Source of the DNA: Brachypodius melanocephalos
Taxonomy: Eukaryota; Chordata; Aves; Passeriformes; Pycnonotidae
DNA length: 64,000 nucleotides
Direction of reading: 5' to 3'
NCBI GenBank assembly: GCA_013398615.1
Contig: VZSR01002145.1
Coordinates: forward strand, 2,586,956-2,650,955
Shown: positions 8,668 through 21,768 of the stretch, piece by piece
Numbering within the stretch: position 1 is the stretch's first letter
How the letters are laid out: each line of letters begins with the position of its first letter
The notes under the pieces: model-generated
What the model was told of the DNA's origin: nothing
The model's database searches: none
What the model saw: the letters and a program-made list of their open reading frames with translations, nothing else
Position numbers and translations under genes: made by a program

Positions 8668-11600
8668 GCTGCTCTGGAGCTGTGTCTGCACACGGCCAGG
8701 ACCTGCAGTGAGTCACAGCCACACACTCAGGTCTCCGTGCCCCAGTTCTGCAAACGTTTCTGCACAAACACCATTGTGTTCAGCAGAAGAGACCTGGCAT
8801 ACTCACTGCAGGCCTTGACTGATATCCTTAAAGCCCTGTTTTCTCTTTAAAGTTGGTCTAGGAAGTGATTTTGTTGATTTACCCCCCTCACACATATGCC
8901 TGCACCACCCTCTTTAAATTTAACTCCAGTGTCAGATCTGCAGCTGTTTCCGAGGCCACATCCATGAATGATTGCTGCTCCTGCCAGGTGCAAGCCTGAA
9001 TAAAAAGGTCAAGGGCTGGGGAGAGGATTAAGCTTTGGCTCAGCTGTTTGCATTCTCACACAGAGCACGCTCTGTCCATCCATCCGTCTGTCAGCCCTCA
9101 CACACCATCCAGACAGGTGAGGAGCTGAATTTTGGAAACAATTCAGTGACCCTCGTACAAAGCCACTACACCGTGCCTGTGGTTTAAAAAAAGCTCCCCC
9201 AGCAATCCTCCTCCAAGCAGCCCTTGGATCAGTGAAATTATCTGTGCAGAAATATAAATGCAGAATGGCATGGGAACGGTCTCCCTGGAGACTGGGGTAG
9301 GGCAGATTGGAGAATACCTAAAATCTCTAAATGGTGGCTGAGATTTTCATCTTAAATTGGAACATTTTCTTCCCACGCTTACCGAAAGAGATGAAGGAAG
9401 GCAGCTTATGGGCACTTAGCACACACACTGAGAGCAAGCAGGGAAAAAAATCCAGGAGGCATGGAGCAGATGCATCTCCCTCCATCTCCACCTGAAGTAT
9501 TCCACTGATTCAAGGCCTTTTGTACCTGCAGCAGTGACAGCTGTTGGCTATTTTTGGACCTTCTCACGCTTGCACTTCTCTTACAACCCATGGGAGGCTT
9601 CTAATCTATTTCTGTATATTAAACATCCTCCCTCTTCTGACTTCCTTATAAAATGTGCAAAACAATCAATAATTCACTTAGGCCCTACATTCCCATTAGA
9701 GTGCACCGTGGCTGTGATTTAAATATATTTCTGTGACTGCAGAATGAGCAGATATCCTAAACTACCCTGGAAATGCCCTCTTACACATGACAGCATCTCC
9801 TGCTACCCAAAGTAATTTTATTTACAGCTGTTAAATCTAGGACAAAATACTATTCTTTTGTTCTATATTAAGACCATGGAATAACAGCAGCTGACTTGCC
9901 AGCCTCTGTCCTCATGGAGGGGAACGAAGGATGAAGAATTAACCCCTGGCAGGAGCTTTTCTCGTGCTAAGTCATTAAGAAAAGCCAGATCTCCTTGATC
10001 TCTCCTGCACTGAGTAACAAGAACTGGAGGTTGATGAGCTGAGAGTTTCCTTCCTCCCCTTCCCGTGGCTCACCTGGGATTTCCTTCCACAGTTTGGAAT
10101 GACCTGAGGTTCATGTAGTTTAATTAAGGATAAAAAAGCAGGTTTGAACTCTCCTTACCCTTAGCACGGATGCTGTCACACCTCCCAGGAATGAACTCAT
10201 CCCTTACACCCCTCTGGGCCAGCTCTTTTTGGAGGGGAGGGCTGAGCTCCAGGAGGTCGAGTGAGTTGAGCGAGGCTCCAGGAGTCACAGAGGGTGTCAC
10301 AAACCCAAGTGCCACATCCTCCAGATTTGAGAGATGTAAAAAAGTACTAAAACTTCTTACCAGAGACAGCCTCGAGACACAGGGACAAGGACACAGCCTA
10401 TCAGACCGCAAAATCCCCCTCATATTTTGTCTGGGAATCCACAACCTCTCCCATTTCCTCTTGTCCCCGTGTTTATCCTTTCGGTATCATCAGCTCTGAG
10501 CGTCCCCAGCATCCAGCAAGGATGGCAGAGCACACGGCAGCCACACACGGTCCTGCTTATGACTTCACTTCTTCCACCAGCCCTGGAAAAAAAACCCCAA
10601 AAAAACAAAAACAAACCCAAATCCCCGGTCCTGCATAATTGTGGCTCTGTTATTCATGGATCTTAAATCGTACTCCTTCATGAATTTTAATGTGCAGTCC
10701 ATTTTCTTTCCACTAATCCTGCATTAGGCTGGAAGCCTTTCCAGAGTGAACATTTGCCCTCCTTCGCTTTTCATGCTCCCGCAGCAGCACCGGGGCTGCC
10801 CGTCCCCAGGCACTGCCCTTGTCTCAGCTGGGCTGGCACCGAACTTCAAATTCAACATGAAAGTGTTTTCTTGTCGGATCCTCCATTTCTGTGCACCCCT
10901 GGAAAAAGCAGCAGGGAGGCTGCACAGGCAGCAGTTCTTGATTTTGCCCACAATCTGGCAATCTCTGCGTTGTTTGAGGCAACGCCTGTCTGCAAGTCTT
11001 TAGCACCGTGCTTTTATAAATCCCATTTTTTTTCCCAGCTAAAACCATCTCCACAAGTCATCAGGAAGGAGTGAAAGCCTTTCAGGAAATTCTCCTTTCC
11101 AAGGAATTCCTGATGAGTGGCACACAGGCGGTTCCACACTGCCACGAGCTCTGAGATGCTGTTTTAAATGATACTTAAAATCCAGACAGGACCATGAGAT
11201 ACTCTCATATCACCTTCTGCAAAATGCAGTTTGAGCTTGTTCTTTCACTACTAAATTGAATAATTTGTTCAGCTGAAGTGATGCTTCCAAAGGGAAGATA
11301 CCCAGACTCAGTTTGGACGGAGGAGGAAGCCACCATTTCCCTTGGAAACCATCCCTGAGGAATCATTGTGCTGGGTCTGCCCTGAGGAGCGGAGTCTACA
11401 ATAAATTGAGGCAAGATGCTCTGTTTGTGTTAAATTGCTGAGAATATCTCAAACCCAGCCCTTCCATGTGTCTCACTGAACCCTTATTAGATGAAAAAGA
11501 AATATTGTACAGTTCTCAGCTCAGAACTTCTAAAAATATGAGAACTTTGATACATAAATGGATGCTGAGGACCTGGCTGGCACTGACCACGAATGTTCCC

Positions 11601-14600
11601 AATTGCCTTTAATTCCACAACACTTGCAGAACCAATGGCAATATTTCTTTTCCAAGATATCCAGAACACACCCAGTGTTCTAAGGATTCCAGCCCTGGGG
11701 GCAGTTTGTGTGCCATCAGTGCACCAGGCAGAGGCAGGAATGAACCGGGCTGAAAATCTGATTTGATTTCAACAACACTGACCTGATGAGAAGCGAGGAG
11801 CCCGAACCAGGCCTGCAAATCCCATCTGTTCCTTATTTCTATAACGGGCCAGCTAAAACCCTAAATCCACACAGCTCTGAGCTTTGAAGCCAAATTTTGC
11901 AGCTTGACTCCATTACTAGCAAATGACGACTGCTAGCCCAGCTCCTTACATTGAAGGCTGGGATTTATAACTCAACATTAAATGAAGGAGATGTACTGCA
12001 GAGTGGCTAGCAGCTCATCTGGGAAGGCACTTGGAGACAGAACTTCATGGATTGGTGAACAAATTGGCCCACCTCTTTGCTCCCTGTAAAATTATTATCA
12101 AAACACTCGTGGTTAATGGGGTTCTGAGGGTTAACTGATGTTTGAGAAGCCCTCGGATGCTCCTCAGCTGTTGGGAGCTAATAAAACCCTGCACTAACTC
12201 TCTGTCTTACCTATTGTATTGTTACAGTTTTTGCTGGGTTTTTTGGTTTTGGTTTTTTTTTTTTTTGCGGCAATTTGATGTCACAAAAAAAATCTAATCC
12301 ATAAAGCAAGCAGCTTTTTAGCTTTGTGAAAAAGAAAAGTGAACGTATTCAGGGGGGAAAAAAAGCCTGGTTTCTGTCCCTTAACTCCCAAGAACAAAGC
12401 TGGAGAAGGCTGGTCCCATAGTGAGGATGGAATTTGGCAATTCCATCCCATTACTGCAGAGCAAACCTGTTAAATATATAATGCCTCAAGGACAACGTGG
12501 ATTGGAAAAATAAACTTGGAACTGCAAGGCACCTAATTATTTTCCATCCATCTACCTTCACATTAAACCCCAGGGTTTGATGCCTCCCTGGCTGCTGGGG
12601 CAGCCGCTGAGTTTTTGAAGTGATGCTCTTAGAATTACAATTATTCAGCACTGGCCTTTGTTTGGGGAAGAATCCCTGTCCATCCTCACTGATGGCTTCT
12701 TCTCCTCTCATCCAGCGTGGAGGATTTCCTGAGCGTATTAAAAACATTTTTCACTCTGCCTTTTTAGTTTAGCCAAAGATTTTAATGACTTCAGCACAAG
12801 AGCCGTGTGCCTGAACTAGATTTTCTCCCTGACAGCCGATGCTGTGCACCCTGTTCCCTCCCCGTGCTCACAGGCACAAGGGGAGTGCTTGAACTGCTCC
12901 CATCAGAGAGTTTTTTGGGATAGGAACCTGTGAGGGTGCTGAGGAAGTGTTACCCAGAAAAACTGTGGCTGCCACACCCCTGGAAGAGCTCAAGGCCAGG
13001 TGGGATGGAGCTCTGAGCTACCTGATATTTTTAAAGAGTCTCTCACTGTAGAGATGAGTGAGGATTGCCCACAACAAAAGCAGATTTAATTCCCCTGCAG
13101 GACAGGTGAGCTGGTGTGAGCAGCACTGGCAGGCACCTCATCCTTTGGACAGGGTGAGGCTGGGGAGGGAACTGCAGTTCCTGTTTGCCACAGTGCTGCA
13201 TTTCCATGGGAGCTTTCATTTTACTCTCTAGTACTTGATTTTTATTTTTATTTTCCCTGAACTTACACAGAGCAAACAGCCCTTCAGGGCATGAGGGATG
13301 GCAGGCTGGCAGTGCAGGGCATCTTCTCCCCTGCTGCAGTTCCTGGAGGAGAGGAGGGTAGTTAGCAAATTGTAATCAGTACATGGGGAAATCAGCATCT
13401 GGACACCTTTTGGGGGGTGCTGTGGGGTGATTTTGGGGTGCACACAGCTCATTAAACCCATAAATATTCAGAACACAATGTCAGTGTGGACATAAAAAAA
13501 AGACACCTCCCTACACCTGTCCTGTTGGACACTTCTCCAGTTCTCCAGACTTTGCTTCCCCTCTCAAAAAAAGGAAAAAAGAAAAGAAGGGGGGGAGAAA
13601 TGGAAAAAAAAAATGGAAAATTCTCACTAATGAACTGCAAAACATTTCCCCCCCTCACTGAGCCTAAACTTACTTACATCTATATGTCAAGCATAGCAGA
13701 AGTGTTTACAAACAAACCACTAAAGCAGCTGTGTGACCAAAATTTCCTTCAACCAAAATAATTTTCGCCCTCAGACTCATCAGACACGTCTGAGACACAT
13801 CTAATAACTCCCACCGGTGCACAGTGACAGGCTGAGTTACTGATTCTCCATAATTCCCTTTTTGTGCCATGAAATATCATCTCCTCTGTCTAAAGCAAAT
13901 TGATCTTTTCACCCAATCTATTTGGCAGATCTACCGTTTAGTATTCAATTACTGTTTCAAGAATAAAACCGGTTTGTGATGCAGACAGCAGCCCCCAGCA
14001 TGAACTCCTGGTGTCTGCATCAACCCCCGGTCTTTGGAAGGCAGCAAAAAAACCCCTTGGAGCAGCTGCTGCCTCTGCTGTCTTTACTATAAATAAAACA
14101 AATGCAAGAACTGGAGAGATAATCAGGGAAAAAGCAAAATATTCTGGTCAGGGCTGTGTTGTGGGTGTTTGGAAAGTGCAGGATGGGAGTGGAGGGGGAT
14201 GGATCAGCTCTGGAAGAACCTCCTCGGGCTCTGCAGCTAAACTGTGACCACTTCATCAAATATTTAGAAGTGAAAGACCTCAAAGTGTCACTGCAAGGAG
14301 CATCAGCAGTGACTCAGAGGGGTCTCCAAGAGCTCTCGGGTTTGCAGAGGTTCCCGGGCTGGGTTTGCCAAGGAAGGCGATTGTCACACACATTGTCCCC
14401 CGTGTGACAATGACCCCGCTGCCTGCTCCTCCTCGCCAGGAGGCAGCTCCCAGCCTCATCCCAATTAATCATCTCCTAATGACTTTCTGAACCGGGAGGA
14501 TTTCCTTAATTATACCACGCATTTAGACTTTAATCAAGAAACCAATTCTTCACGGCACCCCAAAGCCGCGGGTGCGGGGCGGGGCCCGGAGTGTCCCTGG

Positions 14601-17600
14601 CCCTGCACAGGGTGGAATTATCAGCGGAATTTGGGAGCGGTGCATGCCAGGGCTCGGGGGCTCCTTACCCAATCCAGCTGGAAGTGATCATTTTAATTAA
14701 GATCCCTGCACTGCCCAGCTCAGCAGACACTTTTTCCGTGTTTTTCAACCACCTGACACAGATGCCAGGCCCTCATGTGCCGGCTTAGAGCACACGAGGA
14801 TTTGTATTTGCTGCAGAGGGGCTTCACCCACTCCCACCAGGACCAACACAGCCCCTCGAGCACCTCCTGCCTCTGCAAACCCTCTGGAACGAAACACAAA
14901 TCCTGGAGGGGCTGGGATCTGCCCCGCCGTGACACCGTGCCCGGCTGCTGTGATCCGAAGGAGAGAAGTTAATTAAATATTAACCTCAATTATCTGTTCC
15001 ACTTTTCGGGACGCTGCGAGGCTGAGAGCAGCAAAGGGTTTATCTGAAGCTCCTGCTCATCGGGGAGGATTGATGGTTGTTCCTGGCCTGATCCAAACCC
15101 TGATGCATTTCCTTTCCCTGGTTTTGGTGGGATTCACCCCAGCCCAGCAGTGCCAGGTCTTGCAGGGGGATCCCACAGGAGCTCTGGGGGTCTCACCCCA
15201 AGCAGCAGCACATTCCCAGCGGAGTTCCACAGCACAGCATGGCTCACATTCTTTACACTTGATTAATTACTGGGTGGGGTTTAATTCTCTGCCTTCTGAG
15301 GAGCTCTGGGTGGCAGAGCCAACCCCAGCCAGTTTTATTTTCCCTGGTCCTTCCTCCCATCACTCCCCTGCACAGAGGAAGAGGATTGATGCTGGGACAG
15401 AGCTGGGATTTCCAGTTCCTGCTGCCTCTGCGAGGAAATAAAAATAATAAAAAAAAGCATCTGCTAAAGATACTGAATGATCGGGGGGAAAAAAAATGCT
15501 AAACCCCAGAGATCTCCCAGGACTGTGAGGATTAATTTTCATTTCCCTTTAATCCGAACACAAATGGTGATGTCACTGCACGGCTCAGCTCCATGGACAG
15601 AAGCTGGAGCTCTGCTTCCCCAGCTTTTGGGTGCATTCCAAAGGAAAATGGACACACGACAAGCAGGAGGCCACAGGGTTCATGCAGGGTGCCAGAAATG
15701 TGTCCTAAATCCCGTGGCTGCAGCTCCCAGTGTCCTTCCCCAGCTCCACACTGGGATCCAGGCTCTGTGCCCACCTTTGGGGTGCTCTGACCCTGTACCC
15801 CATTGTGGGAAAGAGCAGAAAAAGGGACCAGAGGTCCCACATTACAGGCTAGACTTCTGAAAAATTAGATTTACCAATGGTCTCCACTCTTAAGGGAAGG
15901 AAAACAGCGACCAGAACGAGTTAATGCGTGATCTTCCAAAGAAACAACAAAATTAATTCCTGGAAGGAATAATTCCTCTGAAGGAGAAAAGGATGTTACG
16001 TCCCCAAAAACCTCTTGAGCCCCTACAGTGCCCAGGGCACACAGCCCTCCAAATCCTTGGAAAACCCTTCCCTGCCTTTCTCCCAGCAGTGAAACACGGA
16101 TAAAGTGAGGAGAGGAAAGGCTTCCCCTGCGGTTCCCCTCTCCCAGATCCCCACAGCAGGGATGGGCTGAGCATCAGAACAGAAACTCATGAACTACCGA
16201 CCAGATGGATGCAAAGATATGCGTGAAAAAATTTACATCCAGAGCTCACCGGGGATTTCCTTCGGGGCTGGGAGGAAAACTCCCTTAAATCCCAGGACGA
16301 GCCCAGGGCTGGGTGCTCCCCCCATGCAGCAGCTAAATTTGGGGGAGGGGGTTTGGGGATCAGGCTCAGAGGGAGGAGGCAGGAAGGGCTCAGCCTCAGG
16401 AATATTTTGAGCACTGAGCAGACAAGGGCTCATAGTTTGAGGTGTGATTTACGTGCAGCAGCACATAAACACCTGAAACGGGGGCTTTAAAAACACCTCA
16501 GGCTTCGCCACAATGCTGCTGCTGTGGGGCTCCACAAGGAAAAAAAATAAGGAAAAATGTAATGTAAGCAATTCCTTAAAAGCTGCTCCAAATGTGCTTT
16601 CAGGAGTGATCAGGGAGGCAAGTCAATATTTTCCTGGAGAGGAAACACTGCTGTGATTACACCTGGTGCTGTTTGCTCTCAGCCCTGCTCTGTGTTTGCC
16701 CAGGGCAGGATGTGGGGAAGAATTCAGGGTTTGTGTGGAGGAAGCTCTGTGGTTTCAGGAGCTGCAAGGAATCTCTTCACTGGCTCGTGTTTCTGTGAGT
16801 CTCAGACAAGGGGCTGCTGTTGGGCTGGGGATGGGCAAGGTGGATAAAACCCAAATATTTCATTCAGGAGGGCCCAACCTGCAGCTCTGGTCTGCAGGAC
16901 TCTTCCCACATGGTGGCTTTCCTCTGCTTTTTGGGAAGATCCCCCGTGGCTGCCTTTAAGTTTTCCTTCTCCTTGAAGGAAGCTGACCCAAAATGTGCTG
17001 TTTGTGCCACCCTCCTGTGGCAGATGCAGCAATGCTCAGTGTCACATGTGACATCCCCGTGCCTGGCACAGTGGAATGGAGAGACCCATGGGAATGAGAA
17101 GGAGCACCTTCCCTGGGGGAAGCTGTGTCTGTACTGCTAAATCGCCAAGATCCCACCCCAATCCTGCACCCTCTGGTCCCCTGGAGCATGGAGCAGAGCT
17201 CACCCAGCCCACAGTGAGAATCTCCCACAGAAAAACTTACAAGCCCCTGAAAAATGGTGGCCAAAATCGAAATATTTCCCTGGGGTGTGACAGGATGAAG
17301 CCACTTCCAGCTCCCTGGTGTGGGTAATGTGGAGCTGAAGGGCTCAGGAAGGTGCCCCCGTGATCCCTTTGCTCAGCAGCCTGGAAAGCAGCACTGAGCT
17401 CTCCTCTTCCCAGCACCTGGCAGCTGCCAAAGGTCAGGATTGAGCTCCACAGACCTTGGCAAGGGTTTGTGCAACGAAATCCCCTCCAACACCTCAGGAA
17501 AGGCTGGGCTGAGCTTCACCTCCTCTCACTCGTTGGAGATCGGGGTGGTTTGGCTGGGCAGAGCAGCCAGGGGACGTGGCCGGGCTCCCTGTGCCACCAG

Positions 17601-20426
17601 GATCTGCTCCAAATCTCCCCCTCACGAGCCCTTAATCAGCTTCCACCTGGGATTAGCTCAAACATTCCCAGCCTTCGGTTCAAAATAGCTTCTCTTGCTT
17701 GTGGGCCACTAATCCAAAAGGAGCCCTGTCCCCGTTAGGCAGCCCCTCCAGCCAGGGTGGGCTTTTCCTAAGGCTTGAACATTGCCTGGTCCCCAAATAG
17801 CTTTGGATTGAGAGTTTAGGGCATGGAATGCACCCATTCAGAGCCGGGTTGTGATGGGGATTCATAAAAGCAGCTCCACTAAACCCAAGCAAAGCCTGGC
17901 CTGGTTCAAGGCAGGTACAAAGGGTACAAGAGCTCAGTTTGGGCTGAATTATTTCTATTTTGGGGGAAAACTCAGGTTTGGCACAAAAGATTTCACTCAG
18001 GAGCTCACAGACCTCCTCCTGCTGACAGCAAATAGAGCCAAAAAAACCACCCTGTGCATCTGGGGCCATCAGGACCTGGGGATGAACTGAGTAAAAAAAA
18101 CCACAGCTCCTTCTGCAGGATGGATCCCCAGAGCAAAGAACTGCTGAAAACCCACAGAAAAAAAACCAACTCCCACAGCACCCAGAGGAGCAGGCAGGTT
18201 GGGAAGGGACGTGCAAGCAGTCACATCCCCAAGTGCAGCTGCTGACGTGGCTGTGATTTAATAAAGGACATTATTAGTGCCCTGCTAATGGCTCCAGGCG
18301 CCGGCAGCAGAGCTGGCCGGCTGCTGGCAGCTCCCAGCCTGGCAGAGCTCGCTGCCACCGGGCTTCTACAGATTCAATTCACCTCCACGAGCCTGCAAAA
18401 GGATTTGCATCAACACTTCCCTCCCTTACATCCTCCTCCTGCTGCCCCCAGAGCCGGGCACACGGAGCCACAGCGGCTCAAATCCCGCAGCCAGCCAGAA
18501 ATCCCACCTCAAATTAAAGAGAACACGGCCTCCACCCTTCAGCCGCTTCATTTCCTCCCCGTAAAACCTGCTCCCACCTGGCTCCTTCCCACTGACCTGC
18601 CACAGCACCCAGCCGAGGTTCCAGCAGCAAAACCACTCCAAAAAAGCTCCCTCCCAGCAAAAATATATCCAGAAACCAGGAAAACCTGGGGCTTGGGGGA
18701 GGAACTGGTGATGGGTACAGCTGGTGGCCTCTCAGCCATCGCTGCTGGTGTTTCCCTGCCCTTTGACTCCTCAGCAGTGATTGGGGTGTTGAGGAGATGC
18801 CCTGGGGGAGGTGAGGGCCCCTTGTTTGTCAGAAGTTGATATTGACTGGTGAAATGTTCATTTTTGTGTCCTCGGAGCAGGAATTTTGGCTGAGCCCCTG
18901 TTTCGTGCCACGAAGGCTCTGCTGCTTCCCCTTGGTTCAGGCAGCATCGGCACCACGGTTCATCTCCAGGCAGGAAACTCCAAAAAAGAAAAATGAGGCA
19001 GAGATGGAGCAAATTCCCCATTTCCACAGGGTGAGACATCTGCCAGCAAAGGGACTCGGCAAAGAGAGGGAACCTGCGTCAGAGGCTGAACCCTCCCGTG
19101 CTCCAGCTCCTCCAGCACCAGGGCTTGGCTGGGAGAGGCCCTCTGTTTCTGTCTGAAACCTCCATAAAAATAGCACAATTATGGGAAAATCCTTGTCCAA
19201 GTGGAAAAGAAAACACCAGTCTGGCTTTCACGAGGAAGCAGAGCTCCATAAAAGCGCTCCTATAGCATTTGCTGTTTCTGTCAGGCATCCAAAGCCTCTC
19301 TCAGAGCCCTTCACCCAGGGGCACAGCTCCACGGGGCGAGGTCGGGCTCCTGGTAGAGGATTTTATGATTTTTTTCCCCTCAGCATTTCACTTCAGAAGT
19401 TTCCATACATCGGGAACAAAGCGTCTGCAGGAGCCTTCCCTCGGAGCAGAGCAGGGCAGCCCCTGCCGGGAGCAGCTGCTTGATCCCGAGCCATGAATAA
19501 CAGCCCAGGCTGGAAAATCTCCATGGGTTTGGGGTTTTTTTTTGTCACAGAAGTCGAGCTGGTGATGTCTGTCACCCCCCTGTCCCTGCTGTCCTTCCAG
19601 CAGCCTTTCCCTGAGTCCCCCCGTGCCTGCCCTCACAGGGCTGATCCCCTTTACAGACTTGGGGTGCCCTGACAGATGGAAGGATTTAATTAATCCTGGA
19701 GAGATTTGATTAAAGGTGCCCACCCCTGGGCAAAGTTTGTGCTCACAGCACCCCCTGATTCCCCAAAACAGAGCAGGAGCCTGCCTGGCTCTGTGGTTTT
19801 TGGGGTCACATGGAGAGGGGGTGGCACCAGGGCTCTGCAGACAGGGCAGAGTCCCCCAGGGGTGACACGTTCCAGGTGACATTTCCTGCATGCCTGGCCC
19901 GCATCCTTGGGGGACATTTCTCGGTCAGCAACAGAGAACGGCCTCGGCTCTATTTATACCCCAACCCTGGAGCCGGGTAAAAATAACCCCGGCGTGTTTG
20001 GCAGCCTGAAGGCGCTACTGCAAATCCTCCGTGTCAGCGAGAAAATCAAACCGCGCTCGGGTGGGAGCCGGGGTCCCGCTGGGAAAGGAGGTGCCGGGGG
20101 AAGCCCCGGGGTTGGACCCCGAGTGGAGGAGGAAAGGGATCGAGTGAACCCATGGAGCAGCAGCTCGGCATCTCTGCGTCCCAAAAACCCGGCTGGGAAG
20201 CAGAGCACCAGTGTCAGATTGCTCTTGAACCGGGATTAAAGGCCACTGGCGCTGCTGTATTTTTAGCTTCGTGATCATCCTTTAAAAAAAAAAAAATAAA
20301 ACTCCCTCATTGTGGCCGGTGGGATGGCAGAGGAGCTGCCCCAAGCTCGGCTCTTTATAGCCCGTCCTGTGGCCACGGGGAAGGTCACGGTGACCCCTGC
20401 AGCGCTGTCACCTCCGGGGACCGCGG
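8668..20426. other. Intergenic DNA between DHX40 and YPEL2
   Basis: About 11.8 kb with no supported gene. GC content rises toward 21 kb. It holds T-rich tracts (about 12239-12267), a purine-rich stretch (about 13560-13620) and a G-rich stretch on the plus strand (16338-16378). Several open frames of 100-180 codons exist (for example 17680-18216 minus and 18288-18839 plus) but read as low-complexity, proline/serine-rich GC sequence without recognisable domains. Confidence 0.5.
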
Positions 20427-20457
20427 ATCCATCCATCCATCCCTCCATCCCTCCTCC
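20427..20457. repeat. (ATCC)n microsatellite
   Basis: Short imperfect run of atcc/ctcc tetranucleotides. Confidence 0.85.
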
Positions 20458-21445
20458 CGCAGAGCCCGGGGCTGCTGAGCCTGAGTCAGCTTTATCTGCC
20501 GGGCTATTCAGAGCTGCCGCTCGCCTCGGCCCTGCTCTAATTGCAGGTTAATAAACCAGCCGGGAGAGGCTGTCCCGCATCCCGGAGCGCAGCTCGTCCC
20601 TCCCGGCCCCGGCTGGGACAGCCCCGGGATGCGGAACCGCCGGGTCCCGCTCCCCTCCCAGCCCCGGGGGTTGTTCCACGCCGGGGATGTTGCGGTCCTG
20701 GCACTTTTCCACCTCCGTCCCAACGGATTTGGAGGCTCTTCCCAAGGCCACTGCTCAGGGACAGCCTTGAGTTGTCCCTCTTGTTGTCACTTGGATGCTC
20801 GCGGTGGAAAACACTGAGCACGGCGCTTTTTCCTGGGATTTTCCCTGCAGGGATTTTCCCTGCAGGACTCTCAGCTGGGCTGGTGAGGGCACAGAGCTGT
20901 GATGGTGAACAAGAAACGCTCCCACATGTGCTGGTCCCCTCCTCATCCCAAGGGGTTCCCACTGCCCTCACAGGGTGAAAACCTTTGGGTTTTTGGAACG
21001 ATCGAGGGTTGTAGGAAGGAGCCCAGCGCCAGCAGCAGCCCCACACAGCCTGCACAGGGGTCTGAAGGTCACTTTTGGGCCGTGTCATTGTCCCCAGGGC
21101 GGGGGCAGGATCTCTTAGGGACACGCCCAGAGCGTCCCAGGCTGGTGTGGGGCCAAGATGATCAAATTAAGGTTTTGGTGAAACGGAAAGATTGTCCTGA
21201 CCCCTCTGCAGGGACTGTCCCTGCCCAGGCTGTGGGATGTCGGATCCCATCCCATCTCCCTCGCCCCTTCCCCTTCCCAGGAGTGCCCCGGCTCCTCCTC
21301 ACCTCCCCCAGCCCCAGCTCAGCTTTCCCGGCCGTGGCCTGAGCTCACTCCCGGTTCAGGGCTCCCATTCAGGGCCCCCGGGCTGTCCAAAGAGGGTTAA
21401 GTCGCTTTTTCAGCCCCGTGGGGAATTAAGGGCGCTCAGCAGCAC
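20458..21445. other. GC-rich intergenic DNA, nothing recognised
   Basis: GC-rich, with some CpG around 20450-20700 but less dense than the two promoter islands. The open frames overlap on both strands and none resembles a known protein. A distal regulatory element is possible but not shown. Confidence 0.4.
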
Positions 21446-21555
21446 GGGGCACTGGCACAGGGCATGGGGACAGGGACAGGGCATGGGGACAGGGACGGGG
21501 CACTGGCACAGGGCATGGGGACAGGGACAGGGCACTGGCACAGGGCACGGGGACA
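21446..21555. repeat. G-rich minisatellite just beyond the YPEL2 poly(A) site
   Basis: Nested repeats of ggcactggcacagggcatgg and ggacagggacag alternate over 110 bp. The array lies about 190 bp downstream of the inferred YPEL2 cleavage site in the direction of YPEL2 transcription. Confidence 0.88.
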
Positions 21556-21762
21556 TGACCCTGCCACCTCCAGCAGTGGGAAGAACAGGGATTACCTCAA
21601 CCCATCCCCAAAAACCCAAATAAAACACTGCCTTCCAGCTGGCTGTGCTCGGATCTGAGCTGGAGGCAGCAGGAAGTGCTGAGCCCATCCCCTGGGAGCA
21701 GCTCTGGATCTCAGGGGTTTGCAGAGAACAAAGCACAAACAGCAGCTTTAGTACTTGAAAAT

Positions 21763-21768
21763 TTTATT
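21763..21768 (-). terminator. YPEL2: YPEL2 poly(A) signal AATAAA
   Basis: Plus-strand tttatt is AATAAA on the gene strand, at the end of an AT-rich block (21750-22250) of the type found at conserved distal 3' UTR ends. Cleavage would be near 21745, giving a 3' UTR of about 4.8 kb. Further AATAAA-like strings at 22175-22200 could be alternative signals. Confidence 0.6.

Noticed and set aside
10124..10444. 106-codon minus-strand frame with LSLVRSF and LDLLELSPPL, considered as a retroviral or LTR remnant
   Set aside because: There are no protease, polymerase or LTR end signatures, and no second copy in the window.
16338..16378. Possible G-quadruplex-forming run
   Set aside because: The last loop is too long and there is no nearby gene end or promoter to give it context.
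17680..18839. Open frames of 178 and 183 codons in the intergenic region
   Set aside because: Both are rich in P, S, G and C as expected from GC-rich noncoding DNA. They have no splice context, promoter or family similarity.
21446..21555. Regular repeats considered as a CRISPR array
   Set aside because: It is a eukaryotic minisatellite: units are directly adjacent without unique spacers.
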